DNA of 64,000 nt from Bacteroides cellulosilyticus DSM 14838 (GTDB lineage: Bacteria > Bacteroidota > Bacteroidia > Bacteroidales > Bacteroidaceae). The DNA lies in assembly GCF_000158035.1 (NCBI RefSeq), contig NZ_EQ973490.1, positions 1,156,338 through 1,220,337 on the forward strand. Direction: 5' to 3'. Under the pieces are notes generated by a model, which saw only the letters and a list, made by a program, of their open reading frames with translations, was not told the origin of the DNA and searched no databases. Of the stretch, positions 34,136-44,675 are shown piece after piece; the stretch's first letter is position 1; each line of letters begins with the position of its first letter. The position numbers and the translations under genes are program-made.

Positions 34136-34186
34136 TAATAATATAAAGGAGGGAATGATTTTTTCATTCCCTCCTTTATATTATTA
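34136..34186. terminator. Bidirectional terminator
   Basis: A stem of at least 18 bp (34141-34158 with 34164-34181) extended by TAATA/TATTA pairs on both sides, loop TTTTT. It lies between the convergent flavin reductase and SulP genes. Confidence 0.85.
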
Positions 34187-34193
34187 CTTTGTT

Positions 34194-35876
34194 TTACTCA
34201 TCCAATAATTCTTTCGATCTTTCCAATGCTACATTGATATTCGGGCAGATATTCTTTTCGCCCAGCAGTTCGTAGAAGCCTGATTTCTCTAATGCTTTAT
34301 GCACTTTTTCATTCACGCCGGAAAGTACGATCGTCGTCTTCTCCCGTTGCGCCATCTGGCAAAGATTGGTTAGATTGTGGATACCTGTTGAATCGATGAA
34401 GGGTACTTTCCTCATACGTATAATACGCACTTTTGGACGGTCTCCCAGTCTGGACATGATTTCCTCGAACTTAGTGGCAATTCCGAAGAAGTAAGGGCCG
34501 TTTATTTCGTACACTTCCACACCTTTAGGGATAAACAGGTTTTCTTCATCTTCTTTACTGTTAGATTCTTCATTCAGATTAATTTCATCTTTGATAACAG
34601 AAATTTCAGTGGTTTCCATCACACGATGCATGAAAAGTACACAAGCTATGACAAGACCCACTTCAATAGCAATGGTTAAGTCGAAAATAACTGTCAGGAA
34701 GAAGGTAATCAGCAATACGGTGACGTCTGATTTCGGATTCTTCAGTAGTGCCTTGAATGTGCGCCAGCCACTCATGTTATAGGAAACAATCACCAGCACA
34801 CCTGCCAGACAAGCCATCGGAATGTATTGTGCCAGAGGCATCAGGAACAGAAGAATAAGTAATAGTACCACTGCATGTACCATACCTGCAACAGGGGTTT
34901 TACCACCATTGTTTATATTAGCCATTGTACGTGCAATGGCACCGGTGGCAGGAATACCGCCAAACAGGGGCGTTATTAGGTTGGCAGCTCCTTGTGCTAT
35001 CAATTCCGTATTGGAATCATGCTTATCGCCGATAACACCATCCGCTACCGTAGCGGAAAGCAGCGATTCGATGGCTCCTAATACCGCAATGGTAATGGCT
35101 ACAGGAAATAAGTCCTGAATAGCCTCCCAGTTTAGTGAAGGCATTACTGCATCCGGCAGTTCCGCCTTGATACTGAAGCGGTCGCCAATGGTATCTATGC
35201 AGTTGATTCCGGCATAAGTCTTCATCAGATATACCGCTACCGTTACTACAATAATGGCAATCAGCGACCCCGGTATCTTCTTTGAGAATTTCGGGGTTAT
35301 GGCGATAATTGCAATACTTACGATGCTGACAATTGTATTCCACCAGTTGATAGTATCGAAATGCTGGAAATAGATCATCCATTTCCCGACAAAATCTCCG
35401 GGAACCTTTTCACCACCGAAATTAAGTCCGAAGATATCGGCTATCTGCGTGGTGAAGATAGTGACGGCAATACCACTGGTAAATCCCACGATAATAGGAT
35501 AGGGGATAAACTTGATTACAGCACCCAGCTTGAATATCCCTAACAGAATAAGAATGACTCCTGCCATCAGCGTGGCAACAATCAGTCCCGCTTCTCCATA
35601 TTGCTGGATGATGCCATAGATAATGACGATAAAAGCTCCCGTGGGACCACCGATCTGTACTTTGCTACCTCCCAACATGGAGATAATGAATCCGGCAATG
35701 ATTGCCGTGATAATACCTTTTTCGGGTGATACACCGGATGCAATACCGAATGCAATGGCAAGCGGGAGAGCGACGATACCTACTATGATACCGGCCATCA
35801 GGTCTGCCATGAATAATTCTTTCGAGTAGTTCTTCAAAGCCGTGAATAGCTTTGGTCTGAATTCGAACGCTTTCAT
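34194..35876 (-). CDS. SulP family anion transporter
   Basis: The 560-aa inner-membrane protein has about 12 membrane segments (25-420) and the family opening ADLMAGIIVGIVALPLAIAFGIASG. A cytoplasmic STAS domain (about 440-555) carries IDSTG near 494-498. It should import or exchange an anion such as sulfate or bicarbonate; no carbonic anhydrase is adjacent to decide between them. It is divergent from the hybrid regulator gene. Confidence 0.93.
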   Translation of the reverse strand: MKAFEFRPKLFTALKNYSKELFMADLMAGIIVGIVALPLAIAFGIASGVSPEKGIITAIIAGFIISMLGGSKVQIGGPTGAFIVIIYGIIQQYGEAGLIVATLMAGVILILLGIFKLGAVIKFIPYPIIVGFTSGIAVTIFTTQIADIFGLNFGGEKVPGDFVGKWMIYFQHFDTINWWNTIVSIVSIAIIAITPKFSKKIPGSLIAIIVVTVAVYLMKTYAGINCIDTIGDRFSIKAELPDAVMPSLNWEAIQDLFPVAITIAVLGAIESLLSATVADGVIGDKHDSNTELIAQGAANLITPLFGGIPATGAIARTMANINNGGKTPVAGMVHAVVLLLILLFLMPLAQYIPMACLAGVLVIVSYNMSGWRTFKALLKNPKSDVTVLLITFFLTVIFDLTIAIEVGLVIACVLFMHRVMETTEISVIKDEINLNEESNSKEDEENLFIPKGVEVYEINGPYFFGIATKFEEIMSRLGDRPKVRIIRMRKVPFIDSTGIHNLTNLCQMAQREKTTIVLSGVNEKVHKALEKSGFYELLGEKNICPNINVALERSKELLDE

Positions 35877-35907
35877 AGATAATCTGTACTTTTTGTGAAA
35901 CGAGGTG

Positions 35908-35915
35908 CAAAATTA
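35908..35915 (-). promoter_or_regulatory. -7 element for the SulP gene
   Basis: Minus strand TAATTTTG, 32 bp before the SulP start. Confidence 0.5.
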
Positions 35916-35957
35916 GACAAAATAATGCATATATTGGTTGATTGCTTTCAAATATAT

Positions 35958-35965
35958 TATATTTG
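35958..35965 (+). promoter_or_regulatory. -7 element for the hybrid regulator gene
   Basis: TATATTTG, with ATTG at 35933-35936 as a weak -33 at 21 bp. The box lies downstream of the in-frame ATG at 35938 and so fixes the start at 35986. Confidence 0.65.
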
Positions 35966-35985
35966 CAGCAGCTAACTGTAATATT

Positions 35986-38900
35986 ATGAAATCACGACTG
36001 CTTATATTCTTTCTTTTTCTTTCTATTTTTAATATATATGCTTCGGATGTGAAGTTTTATAATATTAATGCGATGTATGGAATTTCCATGCGGGAGATGG
36101 CCTCTGTTTGTAAAGATGGGAATGGTTTTATCTGGGCTTCCTCTAAAACGGGTATATTGAGAATTACGGAAAGTGATTATCGCATTTATCAGCTTCCTTA
36201 TAAAACAGCCAATATCATAAATGTCAAATTGGCCTATAATAATTCATTTTTAATAGCATATACGAATAATGGGCAATTTTTTCATTATAATGAACTGTAT
36301 GACCGGTTTGATTTATTTCTGGATCTTAGAATATCTTTCAATAATACTTTTTTAAGTGTAGGTAAAGTTGTTATTGATGATGAACAGGCTCTCTGGATTC
36401 CTACGTCCGGGGGATTGTGCAAATATAAAAATGGAATATTTACCCAAATAAGTGAGGCGCCAATTCGAACACAGTGCATAACGTCTTATGATCAGACACA
36501 TCTGCTTGTAGCCAGTCAAGACAGTATTAGATTATTAAATACAAATACGTTGAAACAAAAAAGTATATGTGGAATAGAAGATATGTTTCAGATAAATACT
36601 CTTTTTTATGATCATAAAAGAGAGGTTGTATGGATAGGAACTTCCACTGATGGTCTTTTCTATCTGGACATGAAAAAGAAAACGTTATTGCCATTTTCTA
36701 ATTTCCCAAAGCAACCTATCGCAGTGATAACGGAAAGTTCGGATTCAACATTGTTAGTCGGAATCGACGGGCAGGGAGTATGGGAATTGGATAAGGATAA
36801 AAAAACGGTTCTGAATATTTTGAAAGAAGATATTGATAATCCTTTCTCTCTTCGTGGAGATGGGGTTTATGACATCTTTTGCGACGGTCAGCAGAGGGTG
36901 TGGGTTACTACCTATACTGGTGGGCTTTCTTTCTTCGACTGGAAATCTCCCTTAATTAATCAAATTACCCATCAGGTTAATAATCCGAATTCTTTAGGGA
37001 ATGATAATGTAAACAAGATATTGGAAGATAGCAAAGGGGATATCTGGTTTGCTACAAATAATGGGATAAGCAGGTGGAGAGTCGCCACTAATGAATGGGA
37101 TACTTATTATCAGAATAAACAGGAACAGGCACAGGTTTTTCTGGCTTTATGTGAAGATGACGAAGGAAATATCTGGGCAGGTTCGTTCTCATCCGGGTTT
37201 TATGTTTTAGATCGGAATACCGGAAAAGAATTGGTTCATTATCCGCGGAATACATCGGAACTGAAATCTGACGGTAAATTCATAATGAATATATATAAGG
37301 ACAGTGAGGGTGATATCTGGATTGGAGGTATCCAAGATGTAATATGTTATTTAACAAAAGAAAAGCGTTTTCATACGTATGGTGCACAGCCCATGCGTAC
37401 GTTTATGGAGTTTTCTCCGGGAAAAATGCTGTTGGCCTGTACTTATTCTGTGCTTTTGCTAGACAAGGAAACAGGGAAAATCACTTTCTTACCGGAATGT
37501 CTTGCACAGGATATTTTAGTAATGGGAGATGATATTTGGGTGGCTACTTCCGGAGACGGATTGCTGCACCATAACTACACGACTCGTGAAACTCATAAAA
37601 TAACAGTGGAATCCGGATTGCCATCTAACTATGTGAATAGTGTCATGTATGATAATGGATATTTATGGTTAGGAACGGAAAATGGATTGTGCCGCTATAA
37701 TCCTGCCGACAGCACGGTGCATGCTTATTATTCTACTTTAGCTCTCTCTAGTGCTTCATTCAATGTGAATGCCAGCTGCAAATTACGTAATGGCGAATTG
37801 ATGTGGGGTACAAATAATGGGGCGGTAATGTTTAACCCCGATAAATTATATCATACCCAGCTCAACGGGGAGATTTATTTCCAGAATATCACTATTTCCG
37901 GCAGTTCTATCAGAGAAAATCAAGATTTGTTGCGTGGAATTCCGGTGAATAAGCAAACAGATATTTCATTTAAATATGATCAGAATACTTTGACGCTTGA
38001 GGTATTGCCTATTGGCGTTTCTTCCAAAGAAATAAAATTTTCATGGAAAATGGAAGGGCTTGATACAGAATGGTCACATCCTTCCAGTCAGCAGATAATC
38101 ACTTATACCAATATTCCTAATGGGAATTTCCGGCTTAAAGTAAGAATGTACAATAATTCACTTTCTCAGATAGTCGATGAACGTACATTGGACATACACG
38201 TTATTCCGCTTTACTGGCAGACGTGGTGGTTCCGTCTGGTGGTATTCATTATTATAATGAGCATTACATTCTTTGTGCTTAAATTCTATATAAACCGTTT
38301 GAAACAGCGTCATGCTGAAGATAAAATCCGTTTTTTCACAAATACGGCTCATGATCTTCGTACATCGATAACGTTGATAAATGCGCCTATTCAGGAATTG
38401 AATAAAGAGAAAGAATTATCAGACAAAGGGCATTATTATCTGAATCTGGCTACGGAACAGTCTGAACGTTTATCTAATGTTGCAACCCAACTCTTGGATT
38501 TTCAGAAAGTGGATATGGGGAAAGGACAACTGTTTCTGGTAATGGTTGATATTGTTAAATTGGTGTACAGGCGGAAAACAATGTTCAAGTCTACGGCGGG
38601 AAAAAAGAATGTTATATTGGAGTTTGTCTCTAACAGGGAATCTTATATGTCAGCTGTCGATGAATTGAAAATAGAGAAAGTGGTTGATAACTTGATATCT
38701 AATGCTATAAAGTATTCTCATACGAATGGTAGGGTGGAACTTACATTGAATTGTAATGAGTACTATTGGAGCTTGGAGGTGAGAGATTATGGATTGGGTA
38801 TCTCGGATAATGCTCAGAAGAAGCTGTTCAAAGAGTTTTATAGGGGAGATAATAAGGTTAATTCACGCATGGTAGGTTCCGGGATAGGCCTGTTGTTGGT

Positions 38901-39852
38901 GAAGAATTACGTTTTGATGCATGAGGGAAAAGTCTCACTTGAAAGTAAGGAGAATGAAGGTTCTTTATTCAAAATAAACATCCCTTATAAAGAAGTGGTT
39001 GAGGTTGCACCTGCTGAACATGAAGAGCCGGGGAATATCACATCTGCTGATGGTCCATCTGATCAATCGGAATATAAAAAGGAAGATGATAAGTCCGAAA
39101 AGAAGAAATCTATATTAATCGTAGATGATAATAAAGATTTGCGGAACTTCCTGAAGTGTTCTTTTGAAAATCAATATAACATCTTAGAGGCTGGCAATGG
39201 CAATGAAGCATGGGAATTACTTCAAAAGGAATCTCCAGAATTGATTATTTCGGATGTGATGATGCCTGATATGGATGGCTTTGAGTTATGTAAATTGATC
39301 AAATCTACTTTTGAAACTTCGCATATTCCGGTGATTCTGCTAACTTCACTTTGTGATAAAAGTGACCAGTTGGAAGGTTTAGGCTTGGGAGCAGAGGATT
39401 ATATCACGAAACCTTTCGATATATCACTTTTGGAGCAACGAATAAAGTCCCTTATGCGGAACCGGGAGATCGTCAGAGAGAAAGCTTTGAAATTGATAAA
39501 GTCGGATAGTGATGAGCAACAGGTTATTTTGAACAATGAGCTTAACGATCATTTTGTGAAAAAAGCAGTGGAAGTGATCCATAATAATATGCAAAATCTA
39601 GATTTTGATAAGGAAAGCTTTGCTATGGAAATGCATGTGAGCGGTTCACTGTTATATAAAAAAATAAAAGCACTGACAGGTCAATCACCTATTGACTTTA
39701 TTAAATCCATTCGTTTAAACCGGGCTTTGGAATTACTCCAATCTCATAAGTACACTATCACGGAAGTTAGCGAACTTTGTGGTTATTCCAGTATTAGTTA
39801 CTTTAGTACGGTGTTTAAAAAGTACTTTGGCAAGTCTCCTACAGAGGTCTAA
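35986..39852 (+). CDS. Hybrid two-component system regulator (HTCS)
   Basis: The 1288-aa one-protein signalling system starts with a signal segment (about 1-20). Periplasmic two-component-type beta-propeller repeats (for example GNIWAGSFSSGFYVL, DIWIGGIQDVI) and a Y_Y_Y domain (about 650-740) follow, then a membrane span (about 749-771). The histidine kinase has His789 in NTAHDLRTS, then HATPase with NLISNAIKYS and GSGIGLLLV. A receiver carries Asp1090 in LIISDVMMPD, and the end is an AraC-type HTH (about 1185-1288). Such proteins sense oligosaccharides in the periplasm and activate polysaccharide utilisation genes. The adjacent susC operon and the GH2 gene carry matching operators. The start follows from the -7 box at 35958. 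Confidence 0.93.
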   Translation: MKSRLLIFFLFLSIFNIYASDVKFYNINAMYGISMREMASVCKDGNGFIWASSKTGILRITESDYRIYQLPYKTANIINVKLAYNNSFLIAYTNNGQFFHYNELYDRFDLFLDLRISFNNTFLSVGKVVIDDEQALWIPTSGGLCKYKNGIFTQISEAPIRTQCITSYDQTHLLVASQDSIRLLNTNTLKQKSICGIEDMFQINTLFYDHKREVVWIGTSTDGLFYLDMKKKTLLPFSNFPKQPIAVITESSDSTLLVGIDGQGVWELDKDKKTVLNILKEDIDNPFSLRGDGVYDIFCDGQQRVWVTTYTGGLSFFDWKSPLINQITHQVNNPNSLGNDNVNKILEDSKGDIWFATNNGISRWRVATNEWDTYYQNKQEQAQVFLALCEDDEGNIWAGSFSSGFYVLDRNTGKELVHYPRNTSELKSDGKFIMNIYKDSEGDIWIGGIQDVICYLTKEKRFHTYGAQPMRTFMEFSPGKMLLACTYSVLLLDKETGKITFLPECLAQDILVMGDDIWVATSGDGLLHHNYTTRETHKITVESGLPSNYVNSVMYDNGYLWLGTENGLCRYNPADSTVHAYYSTLALSSASFNVNASCKLRNGELMWGTNNGAVMFNPDKLYHTQLNGEIYFQNITISGSSIRENQDLLRGIPVNKQTDISFKYDQNTLTLEVLPIGVSSKEIKFSWKMEGLDTEWSHPSSQQIITYTNIPNGNFRLKVRMYNNSLSQIVDERTLDIHVIPLYWQTWWFRLVVFIIIMSITFFVLKFYINRLKQRHAEDKIRFFTNTAHDLRTSITLINAPIQELNKEKELSDKGHYYLNLATEQSERLSNVATQLLDFQKVDMGKGQLFLVMVDIVKLVYRRKTMFKSTAGKKNVILEFVSNRESYMSAVDELKIEKVVDNLISNAIKYSHTNGRVELTLNCNEYYWSLEVRDYGLGISDNAQKKLFKEFYRGDNKVNSRMVGSGIGLLLVKNYVLMHEGKVSLESKENEGSLFKINIPYKEVVEVAPAEHEEPGNITSADGPSDQSEYKKEDDKSEKKKSILIVDDNKDLRNFLKCSFENQYNILEAGNGNEAWELLQKESPELIISDVMMPDMDGFELCKLIKSTFETSHIPVILLTSLCDKSDQLEGLGLGAEDYITKPFDISLLEQRIKSLMRNREIVREKALKLIKSDSDEQQVILNNELNDHFVKKAVEVIHNNMQNLDFDKESFAMEMHVSGSLLYKKIKALTGQSPIDFIKSIRLNRALELLQSHKYTITEVSELCGYSSISYFSTVFKKYFGKSPTEV

Positions 39853-39893
39853 TTTACTTCTTTTTCCCGTTTTTTATCGTTTGTAGTATAGAT

Positions 39894-39958
39894 TATCTAA
39901 TATCTAAAATTATATATCTAATATCTAAAAGTGTATTGGGTACACTTCTGTAGCTTTG
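39894..39958 (+). promoter_or_regulatory. Putative HTCS operator and susC-operon promoter
   Basis: The 16-bp sequence TATCTAATATCTAAAA occurs at 39894-39909 and again, identical, at 39915-39930, offset 21 bp (two helical turns). Each contains two TATCTAA words. The -7 box TAGCTTTG is at 39951-39958, 36 bp after the start of the second repeat. The GH2 promoter at 61310-61374 has the same design and distances. Direct repeats next to a -7 without a -33 fit activation by the AraC-type domain of the HTCS. Confidence 0.75.
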
Positions 39959-40219
39959 TATATCGATGTACGGAATGTATGTCGATGGAGTTATTGTTAT
40001 GTTAAATCTAATCAAGTTAATCTTATGAAATGTATGTATGATGATGACGGTTAAGTCAACGATTATGTAAAGACTGTAAAATCAGAGATAACCGTAGTGA
40101 TGCATATCACTTTCGGTAATCTGTAATGAATTTCATGTGGCTTTGACATTTAAAGGGGGGCGTGGTGTCAATGGCTGCCGTTATGAATGAAAAACATAGA
40201 ACCCCATTACTTATATATT
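39959..40219 (+). other. Long leader of the susC operon
   Basis: About 250 nt lie between the expected transcription start and the first gene. A short frame (39975-40028, 17 codons) is present, but nothing supports its translation. No terminator or other gene is seen. Confidence 0.4.
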
Positions 40220-41548
40220 ATGAAGAACAACAAGCTTTATTTTGTTTTTCTTTTCTTAAGTATTTTGTTCGCAAGTTGCAATGGCGAAGAAGTAATTGAG
40301 AAATGGCCTGAAATAGGCAACTATTATGATTCGAGCAAGCCTATTGAGTTAAAATCCATGTCACCCGACTGGGGAAGAATCAACGATTCTTTTATTATCA
40401 AAGGAAACTTTCCGGTTGACACGACCGGAAAAGTCAAAGTTTTCTTTGCCGACAAGGAAGCTGTTATCGTAAACAGCAATGGAAATGAACTGTATGGGCT
40501 TATCCCCAAGCAGATGCCCGGTTATAACGAGATAATATTGGAAGTGGAGGGTAAAAAGTACACCTCTGACAATGTGAAGTTTAAGTACTATCAGACTCAA
40601 TCTGTGAAAACAATATTGGGAAAATTTGGTGAAGACGGCTGGACATCGTCAGATGACAGTAAAATAGAAGAATTCCGAATGAATGAGTGTACAGGAATTG
40701 TAGCTGTTGCAGGACAAAAGAGCGATAATTTCATTTTCGTTGGAGGAGGATGGGGCGACCGTACCTATTTTGTGTCATTAGAGGATAATGTGGTGATTCG
40801 TCTGATTAATATTGGTTATATGGGGGCTGTTGCAGTTGATAGTTCAAGGGAAAAAGTGAGTATCATGCCCCGTAATGGAGGTGCTTTATACACAGCTTCC
40901 CGTGCGGATGGATGGGTTTTAAACTCTCTTGGTCTCACAATACCTTTCCAAGGCGATTGCCAGGGGGCATTGGCTTATGCCGAAGATGACCGCTATTTGT
41001 ATGCAATGTCCGGTGATGGTCTTTATGAAATAGATTTGGAAGATAAAGGTTATACAAAGTTATTTGCTACATCAGATTACCCGGCTTTTGATGGAGTGAA
41101 CACCGGCCAGTGGAGGCATTATCTGACTTATAGTAAATATGATAAGTGTTTTTTTGCCTCTTATCCTGAGAGTAATGGTATTATGAAGATATGGAAAGAC
41201 ACTTCGGGCGCATGGCAAGTGGAACGCTATGCCGGCTTCCAACCGGGATGGTTGGCTACAGCTTTTGGAGATAGATTGACGGATGCCGTATTGAAAGAAC
41301 CTTGCGGAATGGCGGTGAATAGTAGTGGTGAACTCTATGTATGTTGCAAAAATAGCCATTGCATTGTGAAAATCAAAGGAAGGCTTGTCTCTTTGGTAGC
41401 AGGAGCTCCTGATCAGGCAGGAAGACTAAACGGATTCCCTACGGATGCATTGTTTGATAATCCATTGTGTATTGCTTTGGATTCGGAAGAGAACTTCTTC
41501 ATTGGTGAAGAATCTTCAAAGGCCATCCGGAAAATGACAATTGAATAA
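40220..41548 (+). CDS. IPT/NHL-repeat surface lipoprotein
   Basis: The start at 40220 gives a 442-aa lipoprotein with lipobox LFASC and Cys20; the in-frame ATG at 40187 would bury the signal peptide. An IPT/TIG immunoglobulin-like domain (about 40-125) is followed by NHL-type beta-propeller repeats ending with AGRLNGFPTDALFDNPLCIALD and AIRKM. Proteins of this build are common in Bacteroides sugar-use loci and probably bind glycan at the cell surface. It is the first gene after the HTCS operator and precedes susC by 28 bp. It takes the place often held by SusE/SusF-type binding proteins, but upstream instead of downstream. Confidence 0.85.
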   Translation: MKNNKLYFVFLFLSILFASCNGEEVIEKWPEIGNYYDSSKPIELKSMSPDWGRINDSFIIKGNFPVDTTGKVKVFFADKEAVIVNSNGNELYGLIPKQMPGYNEIILEVEGKKYTSDNVKFKYYQTQSVKTILGKFGEDGWTSSDDSKIEEFRMNECTGIVAVAGQKSDNFIFVGGGWGDRTYFVSLEDNVVIRLINIGYMGAVAVDSSREKVSIMPRNGGALYTASRADGWVLNSLGLTIPFQGDCQGALAYAEDDRYLYAMSGDGLYEIDLEDKGYTKLFATSDYPAFDGVNTGQWRHYLTYSKYDKCFFASYPESNGIMKIWKDTSGAWQVERYAGFQPGWLATAFGDRLTDAVLKEPCGMAVNSSGELYVCCKNSHCIVKIKGRLVSLVAGAPDQAGRLNGFPTDALFDNPLCIALDSEENFFIGEESSKAIRKMTIE

Positions 41549-41576
41549 AAGTAGAAATCATATAAAATGAATCAAG

Positions 41577-44500
41577 ATGAAGATTAAACATATATTACTG
41601 TTTCTCATGGCATGGGTAAGCTCTATGAGTTTGGCCTATGCGCAACAGACTGTGGTAGCTTCTGGTTCGGTTATGGACGAGAAAGGCGAACTCTTAATCG
41701 GAGTATCGATTTCTGTAAAGGAAGTTCCTTCTATGGGTGCCATTACGGATATTGACGGTCGTTTCAAGATAGGGGGTATCAAAGCCGGGCATACGTTGGT
41801 CATATCCTATGTGGGGTATGATCCTCAGGAGATAAAAATGAACAAGAGCAACGAGCGCATGCGCGTAGTGTTGAAGGAGAGTTCGAATGTAATGGACGAG
41901 GTTGTGATTACGGCATCGGGTAAGGTACAGAAGAAGATTAATGTGACAGGTGCCATTACCGGAGTTGAGGTGGCTACGCTGAAAACTCCTGCCACTTCCA
42001 TAAGCAACATGTTGGGCGGACGCGTTCCGGGCATCATTTCCGTTACACGTAGTGGAGAGCCGGGCAAGGATTTCTCCGAGTTCTGGGTACGTGGTATCAG
42101 TACCTTTGGTGCCGGACAGGGAGCTTTAGTGTTGATTGACGGTGTCGAAGGCAACTTGAATACGCTTGATCCCGAAGACATTGAGAGTTTCTCTATCTTG
42201 AAGGATGCCTCTTCTACGGCGGTTTACGGTGTACGTGGTGCCAACGGTGTGGTATTGGTAAGTACCAAGAAGGGTAAAGCCGGAAAACTGAATTTGCAGG
42301 TAAAGGCAAATGCCGGTATCTCTTATTCTCCTCGAATGCCCAAATATGTACGTGCTGCGGAATATGCGGCACTCGCCAACGAAGCTGCCGTGACACGTGG
42401 ACGTATTCCTGTCTATTCCGATGTGGATGTGGATTTGTTCAGGAACCACATGGACCCTGATTTTCATCCGGATGTGGATTGGAGGGATGTTATCTTGAGA
42501 GATTATACCTGGAACCAGCAATACTTCCTGAGTGCGTCGGGAGGTGGTGAAGTAGCTCGCTATTACATCAGTGCCGGTTTTACGACAAAAGATGCCATCT
42601 TTAAACAAGATAAGGGGGTAAACAAATACAATACGAACGTAAACTACAACAAGTTCAATTTCCGTGCTAATGTGGATGTGAATGTCACTTCCACCACTAC
42701 GCTTTCGCTGAATGAAGAGACTGTGATTGTTACTCAGAATTATCCGGGATATGGAAACGACAGTAAGGTATTGTGGCAGGCACAATCCAATCTGACTCCG
42801 GTGACAGTACCGTTGATGTACACCACAGGGCAGGCACCTGGATATGGCACTGATAAATCGAATATTAGTCCGTATGTATTGTTGAATATGACGGGTTATC
42901 GCAAGTTCTATTCCAATGATAATAAAATCACGATGCAGCTCAATCAGGATTTGAAGATGATAACTCCCGGACTGAGTATTGCAGGATTGGTCAACATTAA
43001 TTCGATAGGTGCGAGAACCCAAGTTCGCGAAAAAATGCCGGCCATTTATTATGCTCATGGTTATAAACGTGATGGAACACTCGATTTGGAGAAAATATCT
43101 GATGCAGTGGAGCCCTATTATACAAATTGGAATGACACTGAGCGTAGAATTTATTGGGATTTCCGACTGAATTACGACCAGACATTTAATAAGGTACATA
43201 AGGTGGGTGCTTTGGTGAAGGCCGAATGGAGCGATTATGAAGCATCGAAATATAATCAATTGCTGACTGCTATCCCTAAACGATATAATAGTTACTCAAG
43301 CCGTTTCTCTTATTCGTATGATGATACTTATATGGCCGAATTTAATATGGGTTACACCGGTTCGGAGGCTTTTGAGAAAGGTAAGAAATTTGGTTGGTTC
43401 CCTGCTGTTTCTATAGGTTGGGCTCCCACGCAATATCGCTTCTGGCGTAATAAGGACAATTTTATCAATTATTTCAAAATCAGGGCTTCGTATGGTATAG
43501 TAGGTAACGACCGCCTCACTTGGGACGACTCGGTACGTTTTCCCTATCTTACTTTGATTGGTTACACAGGTTCCGGCAGTTGGAATAACGGTTCCGGTTT
43601 GACCGAAACGCAAGTAGGTTCCAGCAACCTGCGCTGGGAAAAGGCCAAGAAAGCTGACATCGGTATTGATGCACGTTTCTTCCATGAACGTTTTGAGATG
43701 ACAGTCGATTTCTTCCAGGATATACGTTCCGGTATTTATCAGCAACGCCAGAGTGTACCGGAAGAGATGGGACTTCCGTCATTGCCTTGGGCCAATGTGG
43801 GTGAAATGAAGAGCTGGGGTATGGATGGACATATCTCATATACGCAACCTTTGGGTGACAATGACAAATACCTGATTGTACGTGCCAACTATACACAGTC
43901 CATGAACAAAATCACCAATTTCGAGGAAGACCTTAAGAAATACGATTACCAATCAGCCGTAGGATATCAAAGTGGAGTTAACCGAGGCTTGATAGCTTTG
44001 GGCTTGTTTAAAGACCAGGCAGATATAGATAATAGTCCTCGTCAGGATTTTGGCAATTACTTGCCGGGTGACATCAAGTATAAGGATGTCAATGGCGATG
44101 GCATTGTCAATTGGGATGATATTGTACCTTTGAAGTATTCTTATGTGCCTCAGATACAGTATGGATTTGCCACAGAGTTTAACTGGAAGAACTTCAATGT
44201 AAGTGTCCTGTTCGAGGGAGTAAGCCGCGTGACCTTTTTTAAAGGTGGAAATATGTATCAGCCATTCTCGGGTAGTACAGCCGGTAATGTGATTACAGAT
44301 TTTGCCAACCCGGCAAACCGATGGATTTCACGTGAAATCTCAGGCGACCCTGCCACTGAGAATCCGAACGCCAAGTACCCTCGTCTTTATTATGGAGGTA
44401 GCAGTAATAATAGTCAATCATCTTCTTTTTGGTTGTCTGATGGTAGTTACTTGCGTCTGAAGAATGTGCAAGTCTCTTATACACTCAAGAACCAATTCCT

Positions 44501-44660
44501 GAAAAAGTTTGGTCTCCAGAAAGCAGTAATTAGTGTGATTGGAGACAATTTGGCAGTTTGGTCTAAAGAGAAGATGCTGGATCCTGCACAAGCGGGAGAT
44601 AATGGAACAGTCTATCCTGTCCAGCGAGTGTATACTTTACAGCTTAATCTTTCATTCTAA
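41577..44660 (+). CDS. susC: SusC-type TonB-dependent outer-membrane transporter
   Basis: The 1027-aa protein has a signal peptide (about 1-22), a carboxypeptidase-D-like N-terminal domain (about 27-105, GSVMDEKGELLIGVSI), a plug (about 110-240, with WVRGISTFGAGQGALVLIDGVEG and VYGVRGANGVVLVSTKKG) and a 22-strand barrel ending in LQLNLSF. It imports oligosaccharides across the outer membrane with energy from TonB, in complex with the SusD lipoprotein encoded 15 bp downstream. Confidence 0.96.
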   Translation: MKIKHILLFLMAWVSSMSLAYAQQTVVASGSVMDEKGELLIGVSISVKEVPSMGAITDIDGRFKIGGIKAGHTLVISYVGYDPQEIKMNKSNERMRVVLKESSNVMDEVVITASGKVQKKINVTGAITGVEVATLKTPATSISNMLGGRVPGIISVTRSGEPGKDFSEFWVRGISTFGAGQGALVLIDGVEGNLNTLDPEDIESFSILKDASSTAVYGVRGANGVVLVSTKKGKAGKLNLQVKANAGISYSPRMPKYVRAAEYAALANEAAVTRGRIPVYSDVDVDLFRNHMDPDFHPDVDWRDVILRDYTWNQQYFLSASGGGEVARYYISAGFTTKDAIFKQDKGVNKYNTNVNYNKFNFRANVDVNVTSTTTLSLNEETVIVTQNYPGYGNDSKVLWQAQSNLTPVTVPLMYTTGQAPGYGTDKSNISPYVLLNMTGYRKFYSNDNKITMQLNQDLKMITPGLSIAGLVNINSIGARTQVREKMPAIYYAHGYKRDGTLDLEKISDAVEPYYTNWNDTERRIYWDFRLNYDQTFNKVHKVGALVKAEWSDYEASKYNQLLTAIPKRYNSYSSRFSYSYDDTYMAEFNMGYTGSEAFEKGKKFGWFPAVSIGWAPTQYRFWRNKDNFINYFKIRASYGIVGNDRLTWDDSVRFPYLTLIGYTGSGSWNNGSGLTETQVGSSNLRWEKAKKADIGIDARFFHERFEMTVDFFQDIRSGIYQQRQSVPEEMGLPSLPWANVGEMKSWGMDGHISYTQPLGDNDKYLIVRANYTQSMNKITNFEEDLKKYDYQSAVGYQSGVNRGLIALGLFKDQADIDNSPRQDFGNYLPGDIKYKDVNGDGIVNWDDIVPLKYSYVPQIQYGFATEFNWKNFNVSVLFEGVSRVTFFKGGNMYQPFSGSTAGNVITDFANPANRWISREISGDPATENPNAKYPRLYYGGSSNNSQSSSFWLSDGSYLRLKNVQVSYTLKNQFLKKFGLQKAVISVIGDNLAVWSKEKMLDPAQAGDNGTVYPVQRVYTLQLNLSF

Positions 44661-44675
44661 TATAACCTGACAATT

